Positions 12,616 through 34,546 of a stretch of DNA of 64,000 nt are shown in pieces. Within the stretch, counting starts at the first letter, position 1, and each line of letters begins with the position of its first letter. The stretch spans positions 2,495,700 to 2,559,699 of the forward strand of contig CAJFCJ010000019.1 of assembly GCA_904063045.1 (NCBI GenBank). Direction: 5' to 3'. Position numbers and translations under genes: made by a program. Origin of the DNA: Dimorphilus gyrociliatus. Lineage: Eukaryota; Annelida; Polychaeta; Dinophilidae. The notes under the pieces were generated by a model. The model made no database searches, had not been told where the DNA came from, and saw nothing but the letters and a program-made list of their open reading frames with translations.

Positions 12616-12759
12616 TAAAAGTTTCTAATTTTGTTGTTGTTTTTTTTTCTTTTCTTACGAAATTTTGTAAAAAGAGAGAAAAAAAACGCGCCAAAAAAAA
12701 AAAACAAACGAAAAAAAAAATGAAGGAAATTATATTTTTTTCTAGTCAACTAGTTTTCT

Positions 12760-22342
<9,583 letters not shown>

Positions 22343-22633
22343 CTTGAATGAGAAAATGATTGACGCATCGCTCTCGCTACTTCTCGCGAGATGCAATTGG
22401 CGCGACTATCGGCTTAAAGTGACATTTAAAAAAATTATTCAAAAATGGATCTAAAAATTAATATTTGGCTTATTTTCTATATTAATTACTTTATAAGATT
22501 TTTGATACTTGATCCACAATATAAAATATAGGCTTATTGAATAAAATTTTTCATGACCAACTGCATTATTCTAGGTCATTAACCAAAGGCATAAACATAC
22601 GCAGTGCAGCTGTATATCAATAGCAAACGAAAA

Positions 22634-23271
22634 ATGGGAACGAATAAAACTACGGTTGCGGTCGGTTGTATTTTCGAATATTATGGAAAGATACCAGAGA
22701 ACGTCTATAATACAAACGAGAAATTGACGTTGCTAGAGAAAGCGGTCTATGACAATGATCCAGAAACAATAAAGAAATTAGTTATGGTTAGTTTTTTGTA
22801 CAAATACATTAACGTATATCTCTTGTATAAGTTATAGATTGATCAATAGCTATCCTTTACTCTATTTTTGAAATTTAGAATGGCCGAATGGTCGATGCTC
22901 AATTAAAGATTGGCAGAATGTCATGTATAGAATATGCGGCAATGATGGGATATCATAAAGTTCTTCAACAACTTTTTGAACTTTCTATCAATGGAAAAAT
23001 TCTAGAGACCTATTTTCGATCGAATGACATTGTCCAGAGGTCTCAGCTATTATCGCGTAACAAAGACGTCTTCTTCGATAGAGGTGGCTTAGCCGAGGCT
23101 AATCGATGGTTAGCTGCATTATATACAGCCATTGAATACAATCAGAGCGAATGTCTACTGGTTTTACTTGATTTGCTCGGGTCAAGAGAAATCGAAACGG
23201 CCGCCTTTCGCAGTGGCTCTACAACTGAGGCTATTAGGCCTATTGAGCTAGCGGAGCTAAGAGGTTTCTGA
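22634..23271 (+). CDS. Small ankyrin-repeat-like protein
   Basis: Two exons (22634-22786 and 22879-23271) join at a codon boundary to give 181 residues. Residues about 30-85 look like ankyrin repeats: LTLLEKAVYDNDPETIKKLV followed by CIEYAAMMGYHKVLQQLFEL. A second helical stretch is ALYTAIEYNQSECLLVLLDL. No signal peptide or membrane segment is visible. The gene shares a 291-bp divergent promoter region with CaMKII. A GTTTCT donor-like site overlaps the end, so further 3' exons cannot be excluded. The cellular role is unknown. Confidence 0.7.
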
Positions 23272-23855
23272 CATACATATACAGTTATATTTATACATGC
23301 TTATATAAATCTAATATATTAGAACAGCATTTATATACAGTATATATATACTTTATATATATATATATACTGTATATTAGTATAGATATATATATATATA
23401 TATAAATATATATACATTTATGTATGTATAGTATAGTACAACTTCTATTCTCTTTTTTATACATTTTCTAACAAATTTATTGCAATATATCTCTGAAAAG
23501 GTCACAACGAGTGCTATACAATACTGCAGAGACGCAAAGACGTCGAACCTTAAAAGAAAGAATACTTGAAAAGCTGAATAGACACAGAAAAGGAAAAGTT
23601 TTCCAGCTCAATACTCTTGTCTGAGAAAACGAGCCGTTGTTTCAACAACTGTAATATTGCGTTTTCTGCAAATAAAACTGGTTTTAGTTTTTTTTTCTTT
23701 TGCAGTTTATAGATGTTTATTGTTTGCCACTGTTACAAAAAAATATACGAACCCCTTTTCACTTAACCTCCTATTGAAGAGTACAGATGCAAAACTGGAA
23801 AATTGATAAAATTACTGTATTTTAATTATTCAATATACATTTATTATAAATATTC
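23272..23855. other. Convergent intergenic region
   Basis: This spacer between the ankyrin-like gene and AP5Z1 holds TA-rich repeats with ACAGTATATATA and ACTGTATATTA near 23336-23380. No ORF of note is present. Confidence 0.5.
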
Positions 23856-26800
23856 CTACTTTGGAATTTTTAAAATAGCTGATAATTCGTTTGCTCGATC
23901 CACTATTATTTTCTTAATATTCCCTTTCATTTTGTCGTTTGTTGTTTGCTGATTGGCCAGCTTAGAAAGGCATATTAGAACACGGGCAGTCAGTTGTTGA
24001 TTACGAGACGACAACTGCAATAAAAAAGTAAAAAGAGAATTAGAAATGTTATACTGGGGCTGTATAATTAACAAAAAGAGGTGATATTTCTCTCTCTTAA
24101 TAGTATATCTTTTAATACCTTACAAAGGGCTGACATTAAACATGATAAAAATTTAGAATAAGATTCATCATTGTCAGCTAAATTCTTCGAAACTTCGTAA
24201 GCCAGAGCTTCGAAACTTTCATACATAGACGTTGTAGTCTCAATTGTACACTTTGTACTTATCTCTGATGAAAGGAATTCACCCACGCACCATACTAAGT
24301 TTGAAGCTAGTGTAGGAGCAGACATAATGCCTGGCAGACAAGACAAGAAGATGGACATTTCGTACTGCATTTCACCTATGATATCTGGATGAAGTTGTAA
24401 GAACTTCAAGAAGTACTTTCCCAAGACTCTAAGTAAAACAGAAAAAGATCAAAGTTAAGAAATTCTTTTTTTCTAATAAAAAAAATTGTAAATCAATCTT
24501 AACGAATACATTTCGATTTCTTCTCTATAACCTTCAACATCATACAAGGACAATGATCTCTCTATAATAGATGGGCAAAGCTTCTTAAGAATATCAATGT
24601 CGTCTTCTTCATATACTTGCGAGAAGAAGCGTCTACGAGAGAAATTAAAGAATTCGATGAAATACATGATAAAGCATATAAGTAAAAAAGTTATGAAAAT
24701 TCCATATATATACTAAACAATATTGATAGAAAGATATATACTCTAATAAAGGAGCCACGTTCTTAGAACAAGAAACAACTGAATATGACGTATTAGAGAG
24801 TTTTAAAGCTCCATGCAGTTGCTTCAATTTATCAACGGTATCCGTTGAACCAGATTCGTTTCGTGTTATAAAGTCGACTAGAGTTTCCAGAACAGAATCG
24901 TTATTCGCTTGTAATTTTTCTCTCGTTTCCACAGCTGCAGCGACACAAGGCAAGTCGAGCAAGTAGTGAAACATCTGTTATTATTTTTAGTGATGTCTAA
25001 GTATGCTTTCAAAGAAAGTTAAACTAATCTATAAAATATTAATACCTCCAAGCAAGTATCGGAAGACAGGAACGCAGGTAAAAGTTCCTGGAAATCTTCG
25101 CGAAATGTATCCGATTTCATCGCAAATATCTAAAGCATGGATTATTATGTTATATTTCAATATATGTATAGATTTGATGCTTTTTTTTTAAAAAAAGCAA
25201 CATGCACTGTATAGAGTAAAAATAATGAATATCTAGTATATTCAGCGTATATGACATCTATTGTATAATCTAGACAATATATCCATTTTTTTTATGATGA
25301 GAAATGCAGTTATATTTACTGAAGTTATATAGAAAAGACGTACTTTCATAAAGGAAGGGAAATATTTGGATAGGAAAGGTGTTTCATAGCATAGTTGCTC
25401 CAAATTTTTATCCAGGAATAAAACCGTTTCAAATGCCAAAGATATGTTACTAACGTACAGTGGTAGTAACTTGGTACAAAAATATTCCATTGGTGTAGAT
25501 ATATCTTGTAATCTTTTATCACCTGCATAAGTAATTGGAATAAAGTATAAACCTTTGCAGGTTTTATGCAGCAAACCATGATTTAGGTAAAATTGCAGTA
25601 GGCTTAACAATATTCTGGCCTTGAAAACATTCGCTTTTCCGGAACATAGTGTATCTTGCCATTTTCTAATACAGTCAATAATCTCACTAGAAAAATGTGA
25701 AGACCAATTTGCGTCTAAGATTACGAGAAGTTCTTGTAAACACTGCAAAAAAAAAATTGTAAAATGTCTAAGCGCTTCTCTTTACTCTGTCGTCTTAAAA
25801 TATACAGCCAATTGTAAAGTGACGTCCGATGGATGTTTACAATCTGCAATAGACAATATATATAGATATACATATATACTCTATATATTAAACACATTCA
25901 GTGGGCACAAATATTGTGTAACCAGTCGAAAATTGTGAACATTTCTAATATAAGTATAAGATATTCAGGCTTGAAGACAACAACATTGTCATAATGGTAG
26001 GTGGAACAAAACTGTTGAAAGAGGAGCAAATGAAGCCAAAGTTTTAAGGGGATAAGGGCTTCTTCTTTTGAAAACATTGGCAAGAAATGAAAAAGGAGTC
26101 GTGCTACTATTAGCAGGTTCTTAAAAGATCCAGAAAACCATGATTTGAGAATGTTATAGTGGAAAAGAAAATTCACACTAAGAACTTGAAAAACAAATTA
26201 CTCATTTTGCCAGAAATGGGTTAATATCCAGAAAAAAAATCAAAAATGATCTGTTGCTTCCTGGCTGTTTATGCGCTGTCTAAACTGCGCTAAAGGGAGG
26301 AGCGCTCGAGAACATAAAAATATTGAAAAAGGCAAACTCAACTCCAACAACTATTGATCAGAGATTGAATTTCTGTCACAATTATTACAATTTCAATTTT
26401 TGGCACATAGCTATGTTCACTGATGAGAAGAAATTTAATTTAGATGGACCTGACGGTTGAGCCTATTACTCACATGATCCAAGAAAAGAGAATTTTTTCA
26501 AAGAGACATATAAGAGACAAGTAGTGTAATGGTGTGAGGAGTTTCTCAACAAAATTTACTTCTCGTTAAACCTAGAATGATGACTGAAGGCCAAAATAGA
26601 AGTTCTAGAGGAGACACTGATTTCAGCCTCTCAGTCTCTATGTGTTGAATACAAGATAATACTCTATGCCATCAAGCTTTATTGACCTGTAACTTTGTAA
26701 AGAAGTAAAGCATAAAAAGAGATAAAATGATAGACCAGAACCCCTGACTATATTATTATTGAAAATGTTGGAGGATGCTGATAAGAGCTGTTTTTGAAAA

Positions 26801-28028
26801 TGACAAGCAATAACAAACTATTCAGGAGTTAATATATGCCATACAAAGAAAATTAGCTGGATTAGATGCTATTAAAATAAAGGATTCCATGCACCCAATG
26901 AGTAAAACAATCCTTAATAGCCCAGAGAATAAAAAGGGAAAGTTACAAAATATTATAAATATAATGTTTGAAGGAAAAATGATCAGTAGTTTCGTAATTT
27001 CAGTAGAGAGAAAAAGATACTATTTATGCCCATAGAATATAAACAAATGCATCTAAGAGTAAAACTTGAGGGACATACTTCTACGGCATTGTTCCAACAT
27101 TCTAAACGAGTAGCGTATTATTTTACCACTTTCCTCCATTCCATCCATTCTAGTGTAATCGAATTGCCTGATACAATATCGAAGAGAGGAAAAACCGTAA
27201 ACTTGCAATAAACAGTCATCATCAAGTGTTGAAGCTGAAAATATGAAATTTCAATCAACAGAAAAAAGCATCCTTTGAAATTTTTACAACCATAACATAG
27301 TGGTGTAAATTCCTCGACAGAGATTTCCCCGTCTATCTCTCTTACAGAATCTTTGGAAGTCGCCAGACAATTTGATATAATGGAGACAAGCTGTTCAGCT
27401 AAAAGGCTACTTTGTTCTGGGCTAAGGTAATTTGTATCCCTCTGCCAGTAGGTTAGTGAAATAAGACTGGTACTTCTTGTCTTAAAATCGTAACCCTTTG
27501 TTGACAGGAATCTAAGAATTTGATCTGAATGACTAACAAAACTCTGAGAAATTAAAATGGGTAAAATGTAAGCAGATTTAGAGGAGTTAATCTCGTCAGA
27601 AAATGCAATGCCGTCAAGGCCTGGAGAGAAGAGCTTGAGGAGTAGCACAAGCGCATTTCTCGCCGCCAGCCTCTCTTTATTAGGTGCTTCTCTAGGATCT
27701 CGTTTACAAATTACTTTCCAAGCAGTCTCCCCTAATTGTCTTGGCAAACTGTATCGATCTCTTATAATAATTACTTTAATAAAGGTACATGCGCCTACTT
27801 TCTCTCCGAAGAACAGAAAACTAGATATAATTGACGTAAACTTGACAGACAGTCTTTCAGCGGTTTGTCATCAATTTGCTGGGACAGATTGTTGGATAAT
27901 AGTTCTATTTCGTCGTCAGTTGCCGCCCTTTAATTTAAAATGAAACCCGAATAAAAAGAGCTATACGAAATAAGGTGTATATGCCACCTGCTCTGAGCAA
28001 AAATCTTGTCCAACACGTTGTTATCCAT
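23856..28028 (-). CDS. AP5Z1: AP-5 complex subunit zeta-1
   Basis: Eleven exons (28028-27988, 27927-27799, 27760-27291, 27234-27079, 25843-25806, 25742-25344, 25129-25046, 24974-24742, 24632-24510, 24428-24119, 24014-23856) close in frame to 713 residues, against about 800 in vertebrates. Family-like stretches include SLRQLYLVFCSSERK near the N-terminus, TLQLACLQELLVILD, MFHYLLDLPCVAAAVE, LASNLVWCVGEFLSSE, and the end RANELSAILKIPK. The protein is all-helical, as expected for a solenoid adaptor subunit. AP-5 works with SPG11 and SPG15 on late endosomes and lysosomes. The 1.2-kb intron between exons 4 and 5 holds a transposon fossil. A 30-bp in-frame segment at 25505-25534 might be a tiny intron. 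Confidence 0.88.
25896..27038 (+). mobile_element. Degenerate Tc1/mariner-type transposon
   Basis: On the plus strand, opposite to AP5Z1, a broken transposase reads in order: a helix-turn-helix end ATISRFLKDPEN (about 26107-26142), then FTDEKKFNLDGPDG (about 26414-26455) and, further on, QELIYAIQRKLAG. In-frame stops (for example TGA after GPDG and TAA near 26528) and frameshifts make it dead. Imperfect inverted ends ATTCAGTGGGCACAAATAT (25896) and the reverse of CTATTTATGCCCATAGAAT (27020-27038) match at 15 of 19 positions. Size (about 1.14 kb) suits the superfamily. No clear TA duplication is left. Confidence 0.8.
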
Positions 28029-28287
28029 GCAGTTTTTCACCTTGTAGAGAATTAACTTTTACGATGAAGTCATTATACAAAAAATTGGCAGGCTTTTCTT
28101 ACAAATCCTCTTAAAATTATTATTTTTAAAGGCATAGATCGAATCAAATATAATAGGCCTATACTTCCGCCTACAGTATCTTATAATTTTTTATGTGTAT
28201 ATAAAAAAAATTCTATAAAAGCAAAACAAATACAGTCTCGCATTTAGAAAGAGTAAATTCAATCACAGTAATTTTTTAGTCTTGCAG

Positions 28288-31200
28288 TCAAGCCCAATAA
28301 GCACCGGGATTGGTGACGGCCTGCGGCGTCTGATTGGAATTCTGTCCATAATAGGCTTGTTGCGTAGAAGTTTGAGCAAGGGATGGCTGTGTGTGGACGT
28401 TATATACTGGAGAAGCCGGTAGACTTGTATACGAGATTTGCTGACCGTAAATCGGTTGAGCGGTATATTCCACCGGAGCGGCTGCATTCTGAGGTACTTG
28501 AGGAACGTATGTTTGAGTTTTACTTGAAAACTGATTGTAAGCTATAGTCTGTTTGTTCCCAACATCTGCTAAACTTTCTTCTCCTTCTGTCACATATATA
28601 GTAGCTTGACTCATATTCCTATTGCTTTTTGGCAATTTGAACGCTGGCGGATTGGCCGGTGGTGGCATGAGCTGCTTGTCTACTTCGTTCTTTTGTATTT
28701 GATCTCCGACTACCTGCAAAGGTCGTTGGACATAATAGTCTGTGATTGTGGAAGAAACTGGTGGTGGGACTGGTTCTATTTCCACTTCTCCCTTTCGATC
28801 CTCAAACGGGTAATGTCTCTTTGTGGCATAATGTAAATCCGTTTGAATTGGCTGAGAATATTGGACATAGTATTCCTGACTTAAAGTATGCGATATCTGC
28901 TGTTGAATAGGCTGGCCTATTGGAACTGCTTGATAAGATGCATGAGCAGATGGCTGAATAAGTTCCTGGACTGGTTGCACAAACTGAGAGACGGTTGGAG
29001 GAGGCACGGCAGTGTTAGGCAAGGACATTGGAGGTGGGGGGACGGCTACACCTGAAAATACAATATAGCAAAATATATATTTTTTGTTAAATTATCACCA
29101 AACATCGCGCTATTATTCAAATATCATGGTTGTTCTATTCAATAATGCAACAAAGATTCAATAGTTTTTAGCTACTAAATCGAAGTCAAGCGCAACCATT
29201 ATTGTCAGCGTATGTAATACAGCATTTGACTGTCTTGGTTCAAACACGCTGTTCTACGCTCGCATTCTTTAGGAAGGCAGTATCGGAAAGAAAGCTGATC
29301 TATAGACTCTCCTCCTTCGAAACCCTCCGGCTGAAAATAACTACAAGATATTAAACAAAAAAATATATTAACTATCCTCCATCTTGTCTTCCTAAATTAA
29401 CGCCCTCAAATATCGAAATGCGTTAGAAAATATAAAGCACCGTGTAAAAATTTTTAAAAAATTATATAAAAAACTGAATATTTCTTCTCAATCGACCAGT
29501 CTGGAAAAATTGAAAAGCAGGATGAGAACGACCAATCACTTACTCTGCACAGGCGATTGGTAGAAGTCAACTGTCTGAACAAGAGCAGTGGGAGCAATGC
29601 TTGCATTCGGCGGCTGAGCGGCCAAAGCTTGCTGAAAAGCGGCAAATTCCTTCTGTACCTATCAAATAAATATATTTCTGTCATTTCACTAATAAGTCCT
29701 TTTAGAAGTAGAAAATCTCATGGAGTACATTTTAAAATTTCTAATTTCTTTTTATGTGTATATGTAAATATATAATATAATTATTATTCTACATTGGGTA
29801 CATTAATTTTACATATACAAACATATTTTTCTACTCTTGATTTCCTTTGAAACATTTTAGTAAATGAGATTTTTTTTTTATGGTTAAAGCATTTTAATCT
29901 GTCTTTGAAAAGTTATTTATAAAAAAAAAAATGAAATAGTTATCGAAAAATTATTTTGAAATAAACATCAAAAAATATATGATTCTCTTCAGCGCTTTCA
30001 GTTGTACCTGTAAATTGTTTGCGTTAATAAAAAACTTTCTCAAATATAAATACTATAATAAGTTATGACAAACAATGTTTGATGAACGCAGTCCATTGCT
30101 TCTAAGTGAGTTTTTTTTCTATTTTTTTTTTAATTAGTTTTCATGGTCAAATTTTCATTTTTCTTTTACTCTTAACAATATAATTAAAATATATTTTGAA
30201 GGTGAAAAAAAAAACAATAAACAAAAAATTTCTCTATCAGATAAAATTTGATTCATTATTTTTACTAGAAAATCACAAATGTGTTTATTCATTATTACTG
30301 AGCATACGAAAAATTTTTCCAATTTAATTACTATTATAATGAAAGAAAAAAAAATTCCATCTTTCTCAATGAATACCAAAACTTATTAAATATACATTTT
30401 CTATCTACTTTCTAAGCAGTAATAAAGGAGAAGAGTAAAATAATTGAAATTCACCTTTCGGGTTATTTGTAACAGTCAATATGGTTTTTTTGTCATCAGT
30501 AATTATTTCTATGTGAATAGAAAATGGAGAACAAAAATAATGAAAAAAAGAGAAAATGAACGACTTTCATCTATAAACTAAAAAAGAAACTCCAATCGAT
30601 TAATGACTGTTCCTTTTTTGCGTTATATATTACAAAAACATTCAACGTAATTGGACAAAACCTTTTTGTTTTTTGCCAGCTAGCGAAATATTGCGGTGAA
30701 ATCCTTCCTTTTTAGATTTAGTTGTTTTTAAATCCCCTTAATTAACTTGCAGAAAATACGTAAATCAAAAATAAAATATACATTTATTATTTATTCATAA
30801 TGGAAACTGTGTTTGATTCTTTATCGATGCTAACACTACTTATTATCATTTTCCTTCGACCTCACCAAACTTAATCTGTTTCAACTTTACTTATAGTTAA
30901 TTAAAAAAGCTACTTTTATTTTCATCTTTTTTTAGACAGAATTCTTTTCTTTCGATTAATCAAATTTTAGATAGAGAACTCTTTTAAAATACCTTTATAT
31001 ATTGATAAATGGAGACTGTATACATATATAAATATATATATAGTATTAAATAAATAATTTAGGGGCATTGTTTTCATCAATATACCCTGAAAAATGAAAT
31101 TGAGATAAAAAAAATCTCACTCTAAATGCAACTTAACTGCTTAAAGCACACAGAGACAAAAAAAATTAAAAAAAATCTTTTATAAGGAGAAAAACCTAAG

Positions 31201-32532
31201 AGCAACGTACCGTTTGAACAAGATCATCTGCTAATTGTTTGGCGTGCTGAAGTCCTGCCAGTGTTGTATGCCTATTTCATAAAACATTATGTTGAAATAC
31301 CAAATTCTTAAAACATTTATATTCCCTAAATATTTTATACTTTTATAGATAATTGGAATATTGACTTATTTTAAGCTATATTACTACTTACTGAAGGTGT
31401 ATATTCATTGGCTCTGTCGAATCCAATATTAGAGAGTCTCCTGAGCCTCTACCTCTTAAAGTAACTCTTGCTCCAGATTCGTTTTGAATATGTTGTAAAT
31501 ATTGACCCTAAAGTGTATAACAATTTACAATACTTGAAAATGATCGATTGAGTAATCCTTACCGATGGTCCATAAACTCTATTCTTAACGTCAAAGGAGG
31601 GAGGGGCATGCTCCAAGTTTATGTTTACTTTATCTTGAACCATTATGGTTGGCTATATAGTACAAATTCGCATGAATATTTCTGAGAATCGTTGGAAGAT
31701 TGCAAAATACAAACTTGAGCCACTGATGAAGTGGAAGGGCAATTAACGGCTACTTGCTGAAGTTGACTATTTGTTGATCCTATTGGAGCAGTTTGCACAG
31801 ATTGAGTTCTTGGAGAGGAAAGTGATATAAATTTGCTTATATCTGCGTTGTTTAGTCCATGACTTTCCAATTCTATTTTGATTATTTCTTGTATTTTCAT
31901 AATTGCAGCTGAGGAGAAAATATGAAAATAATGAGCAATTAAGATGATGATAAAGGGAAAATAAAATCTTTAGAAGTAAATATTTACCATCAACGGCGTC
32001 GGCGGTTGGTCCTTGAATACATAAATATAAAGGCCGTTCGCTGTTGGTAATTAAATAGTTACACGTTGTATTTTGTTTATTTGAAACTCATACCCTGGAT
32101 TCTTGAGCCGTTCTTCACTGCTCATATGTCTACCTTTTGTTGATATAGCTGAATTACTAAATCGTGATATCTGTAACAATATGTTTCGATTAGATCGGTC
32201 AGTTTTGAAATAGACAATATGACAAAACTTCTCACATCGTCCTGGGTCGTTCCTCTTGTTAGCGTGTTTCTACAATAAACGGGACAGTCATTTATTTCTA
32301 CTTCAGCTAGAACTGGTCCACCACCCCGAGAATGCTGAGCTAGACCATGATGAATGACTGGTTTTTTAGGGACAACTGTTGTTGGGGATGAAAGTTGAGA
32401 CGGTTTTAGTTTTCCTTTGGCAATCAATGTTGCGTTCACTTTAGCAGCCACTTCCTTTACTTCATCAATAGCACTCCGATTTTTAGGCCAGTATTGTTTA
32501 CTATATCTGCTCATGGTTTCTTTTAATAGCAT
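28288..32532 (-). CDS. KHDC4: KH homology domain-containing protein 4 (BLOM7-like)
   Basis: Nine exons: 32532-32236, 32170-32094, 32040-31988, 31908-31715, 31652-31563, 31507-31392, 31271-31211, 29658-29544, 29051-28288. They close in frame at 588 residues (582 if the in-frame ATG at 32514 is used). The N-terminus has [18 protein letters not shown] and [20 protein letters not shown]. The KH regions carry [30 protein letters not shown] and [21 protein letters not shown]. The C-terminus is rich in Gln, Pro and Tyr and contains [11 protein letters not shown], as in vertebrate KHDC4. The family is an RNA-binding factor of pre-mRNA splicing. Its upstream region is shared with the divergent TBC gene. 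Confidence 0.93.
29659..31210 (-). other. Long KHDC4 intron
   Basis: At 1.55 kb this intron is much longer than the others of the gene. It is AT-rich with no ORF, snoRNA box pair or repeat that I can recognise. Confidence 0.6.
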
Positions 32533-33187
32533 AGGATAGCCGATTTGCTCATTTTTGCATTACCTGCTATCGTTCGTGATCTCACACTCTAACCGGAAAT
32601 CACTCTGCCCATGCGCATAAATATATTAAATTCATTTATTAAATTTATCATCCATATATTGTTTATTTATTTATTAGCTTATATTCTAAAAAAAAAATTA
32701 ATGCGTCACATTAAGATTTATACGAAAACAACTGTTACCGCGTAAAAATCAAGTCCCAGTTTTATGAGAGTGTCACTAAGCCGGGGCTTTGAAGTTATAT
32801 AAAGACATTGATAGTCTATGTACATGAGATTTAACAAGTAGGTATTGGGCAGAAGTATGTTTTTTATACAGACTATACATTCAAACTAATACGTAAATAT
32901 GCTAATGAATAATGAGTTCATAACAATCAATATAGTTTCGATTTTCATATACAGGCGCCGCTCTCTACGTGAACGATTGATTCTCCGACCCAATAGTTGA
33001 ATATTTTCAGCTTTCTTCCCATATTCGAGCGGATATTACTCTCAGTGTGCTGAGTACGTCGATGACTGCAAAAGCTGTCACTTGAATATACAGACTGCTA
33101 GAGTATACTTGTAGAAAATTTATCGTAAATAAGGTTTTTTTCTTTAAGAAATATATAAATTAATAATACAGTATTTTCAGAGTTAAT
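32533..33187. promoter_or_regulatory. Divergent promoter region KHDC4 / TBC gene
   Basis: The 655-bp region separates two divergent start codons. I see no clear TATA box or named operator; the part nearest KHDC4 is relatively GC-rich. Start sites cannot be placed from sequence alone. Confidence 0.4.
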
Positions 33188-34514
33188 ATGTCTGGATGGT
33201 GCAGCTTGGCAGGATACTTAACGTACAAAGCACCTGGAGGTAAATTTCTTATTTTTTGTATTTATACCTTCAGTAAGTCACCTTACAAGGGAATGAATAA
33301 TTTATTTCGCTATTATTGTTTATTACTAATTACTTATGCATAAACCTGAACCAAAAATATACCAGGCGCTTCTATTTGTAGAATACTTTAACGAGTTAAA
33401 AAGTAATACAATATGCGTTTAATAGGCCGATTTTTCACAGCTGTATCTTTTTTCAGTAAGCTTGTAAAATTTACCAGAGTATGATTGAAAATTAATCAAA
33501 TCTATTGGATTATTTCCCTTATTGAACGACTTATAGGCTAAATGTACATACAATTTTATATATAATTTATATATAGTTTCATTCTTTTTGCTACTGTTCA
33601 GCGCTTGGAAAGTTACGAGGTAAAAGGCGACAATGGTTTATACTGGACGAGAAAAACACTGTTTTAACATTCTACAAAAGTGAAGACGAAGCTTCACTAA
33701 ATAAGGAACCACAGGGTACAATAGATGTAAAGAATGTGGCTATTTGCACGAGTGCTGATAATTCGAATCAATTCATTATCGTGTTAGTAATTTGCATAAA
33801 TAAATTAGTAATGAGCTATTATTCTTTTGAGCCAAAAAAAAAAAGCTATTACCTACTTTACAATATTACTTAATATTTTATAGATGCGATAATAAGGAGC
33901 ATATACTGACTGCTGACAACCATGAATCGATGATGATATGGCTTGTACGCATTCAAGCTCAGAAGAATAGGCATTCGTCATCCTCATCCAGTAATAGTAA
34001 TAGGTCACCTTATAGAAATGCCCGTAGCGAAGACGATGCCGATACAACACCATTTCAAGATTGCAGAAGAAGGGTATTTACTAATTTATACCTCATTTTA
34101 TTATATTTTTCTTGATCTATTAACCATTTTTTTTACCGATAAAAAAACAATACTTTCCTTTTCCCAAAACTATTAAAATATAAAATATTACAAATAAAAA
34201 ACAATACATCAAGAACAAGAAATACAAAAAAAGGTTTCTTTCAAACTATTTCTTAATTTCTTTCAGATTTCTTTTGATATTGAGGTATATAGCCTTACTT
34301 TTGTTTCAAATACGGAAATTTATAGACTACATTTTGTTTTTATTTTTTTTTATTACTAATATTCATATCCCCAATGCAAAAATTGTATATATTTTTTTTA
34401 GTGGCCTTTTAATTCGCTGACCATTTACTTATATAAGTGAACGTTACCTGGATATTTTATCTCTCATTTTGTTTTCTTTCTATCTATCTATCTATCAATC
34501 TATCTATCTATTTG

Positions 34515-34546
<32 letters not shown>

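Larger units (their letters stand above)
4618..12759. other. 8.1-kb gene-poor region downstream of CaMKII
   Basis: No ORF here shows protein-like composition, splice-linked continuity or a recognisable domain; the listed short ORFs are low-complexity. The DNA is strongly AT-rich with CT/GA, TA, CA and CAAT microsatellites and long T or A runs near 11.6-12.7 kb. Part of it, on the minus strand next to 12760, is probably the CaMKII 3' UTR. I see no tRNA, transposon coding region or long inverted repeat. Confidence 0.5.

Noticed and set aside
25898-26176. 92-residue hydrophobic ORF on the minus strand, first taken as an AP5Z1 exon
   Set aside because: It is the antisense of the transposase N-terminal part; phase and similarity place the true next exon at 25843-25806.
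25896-27038. Idea that the transposon is active
   Set aside because: Several stops, frameshifts and divergent ends.
23856-28028. First impression of an importin or exportin HEAT-repeat protein
   Set aside because: The LLDLPC, WCVGEFL and RANELSAILK stretches and their order fit AP5Z1 better.
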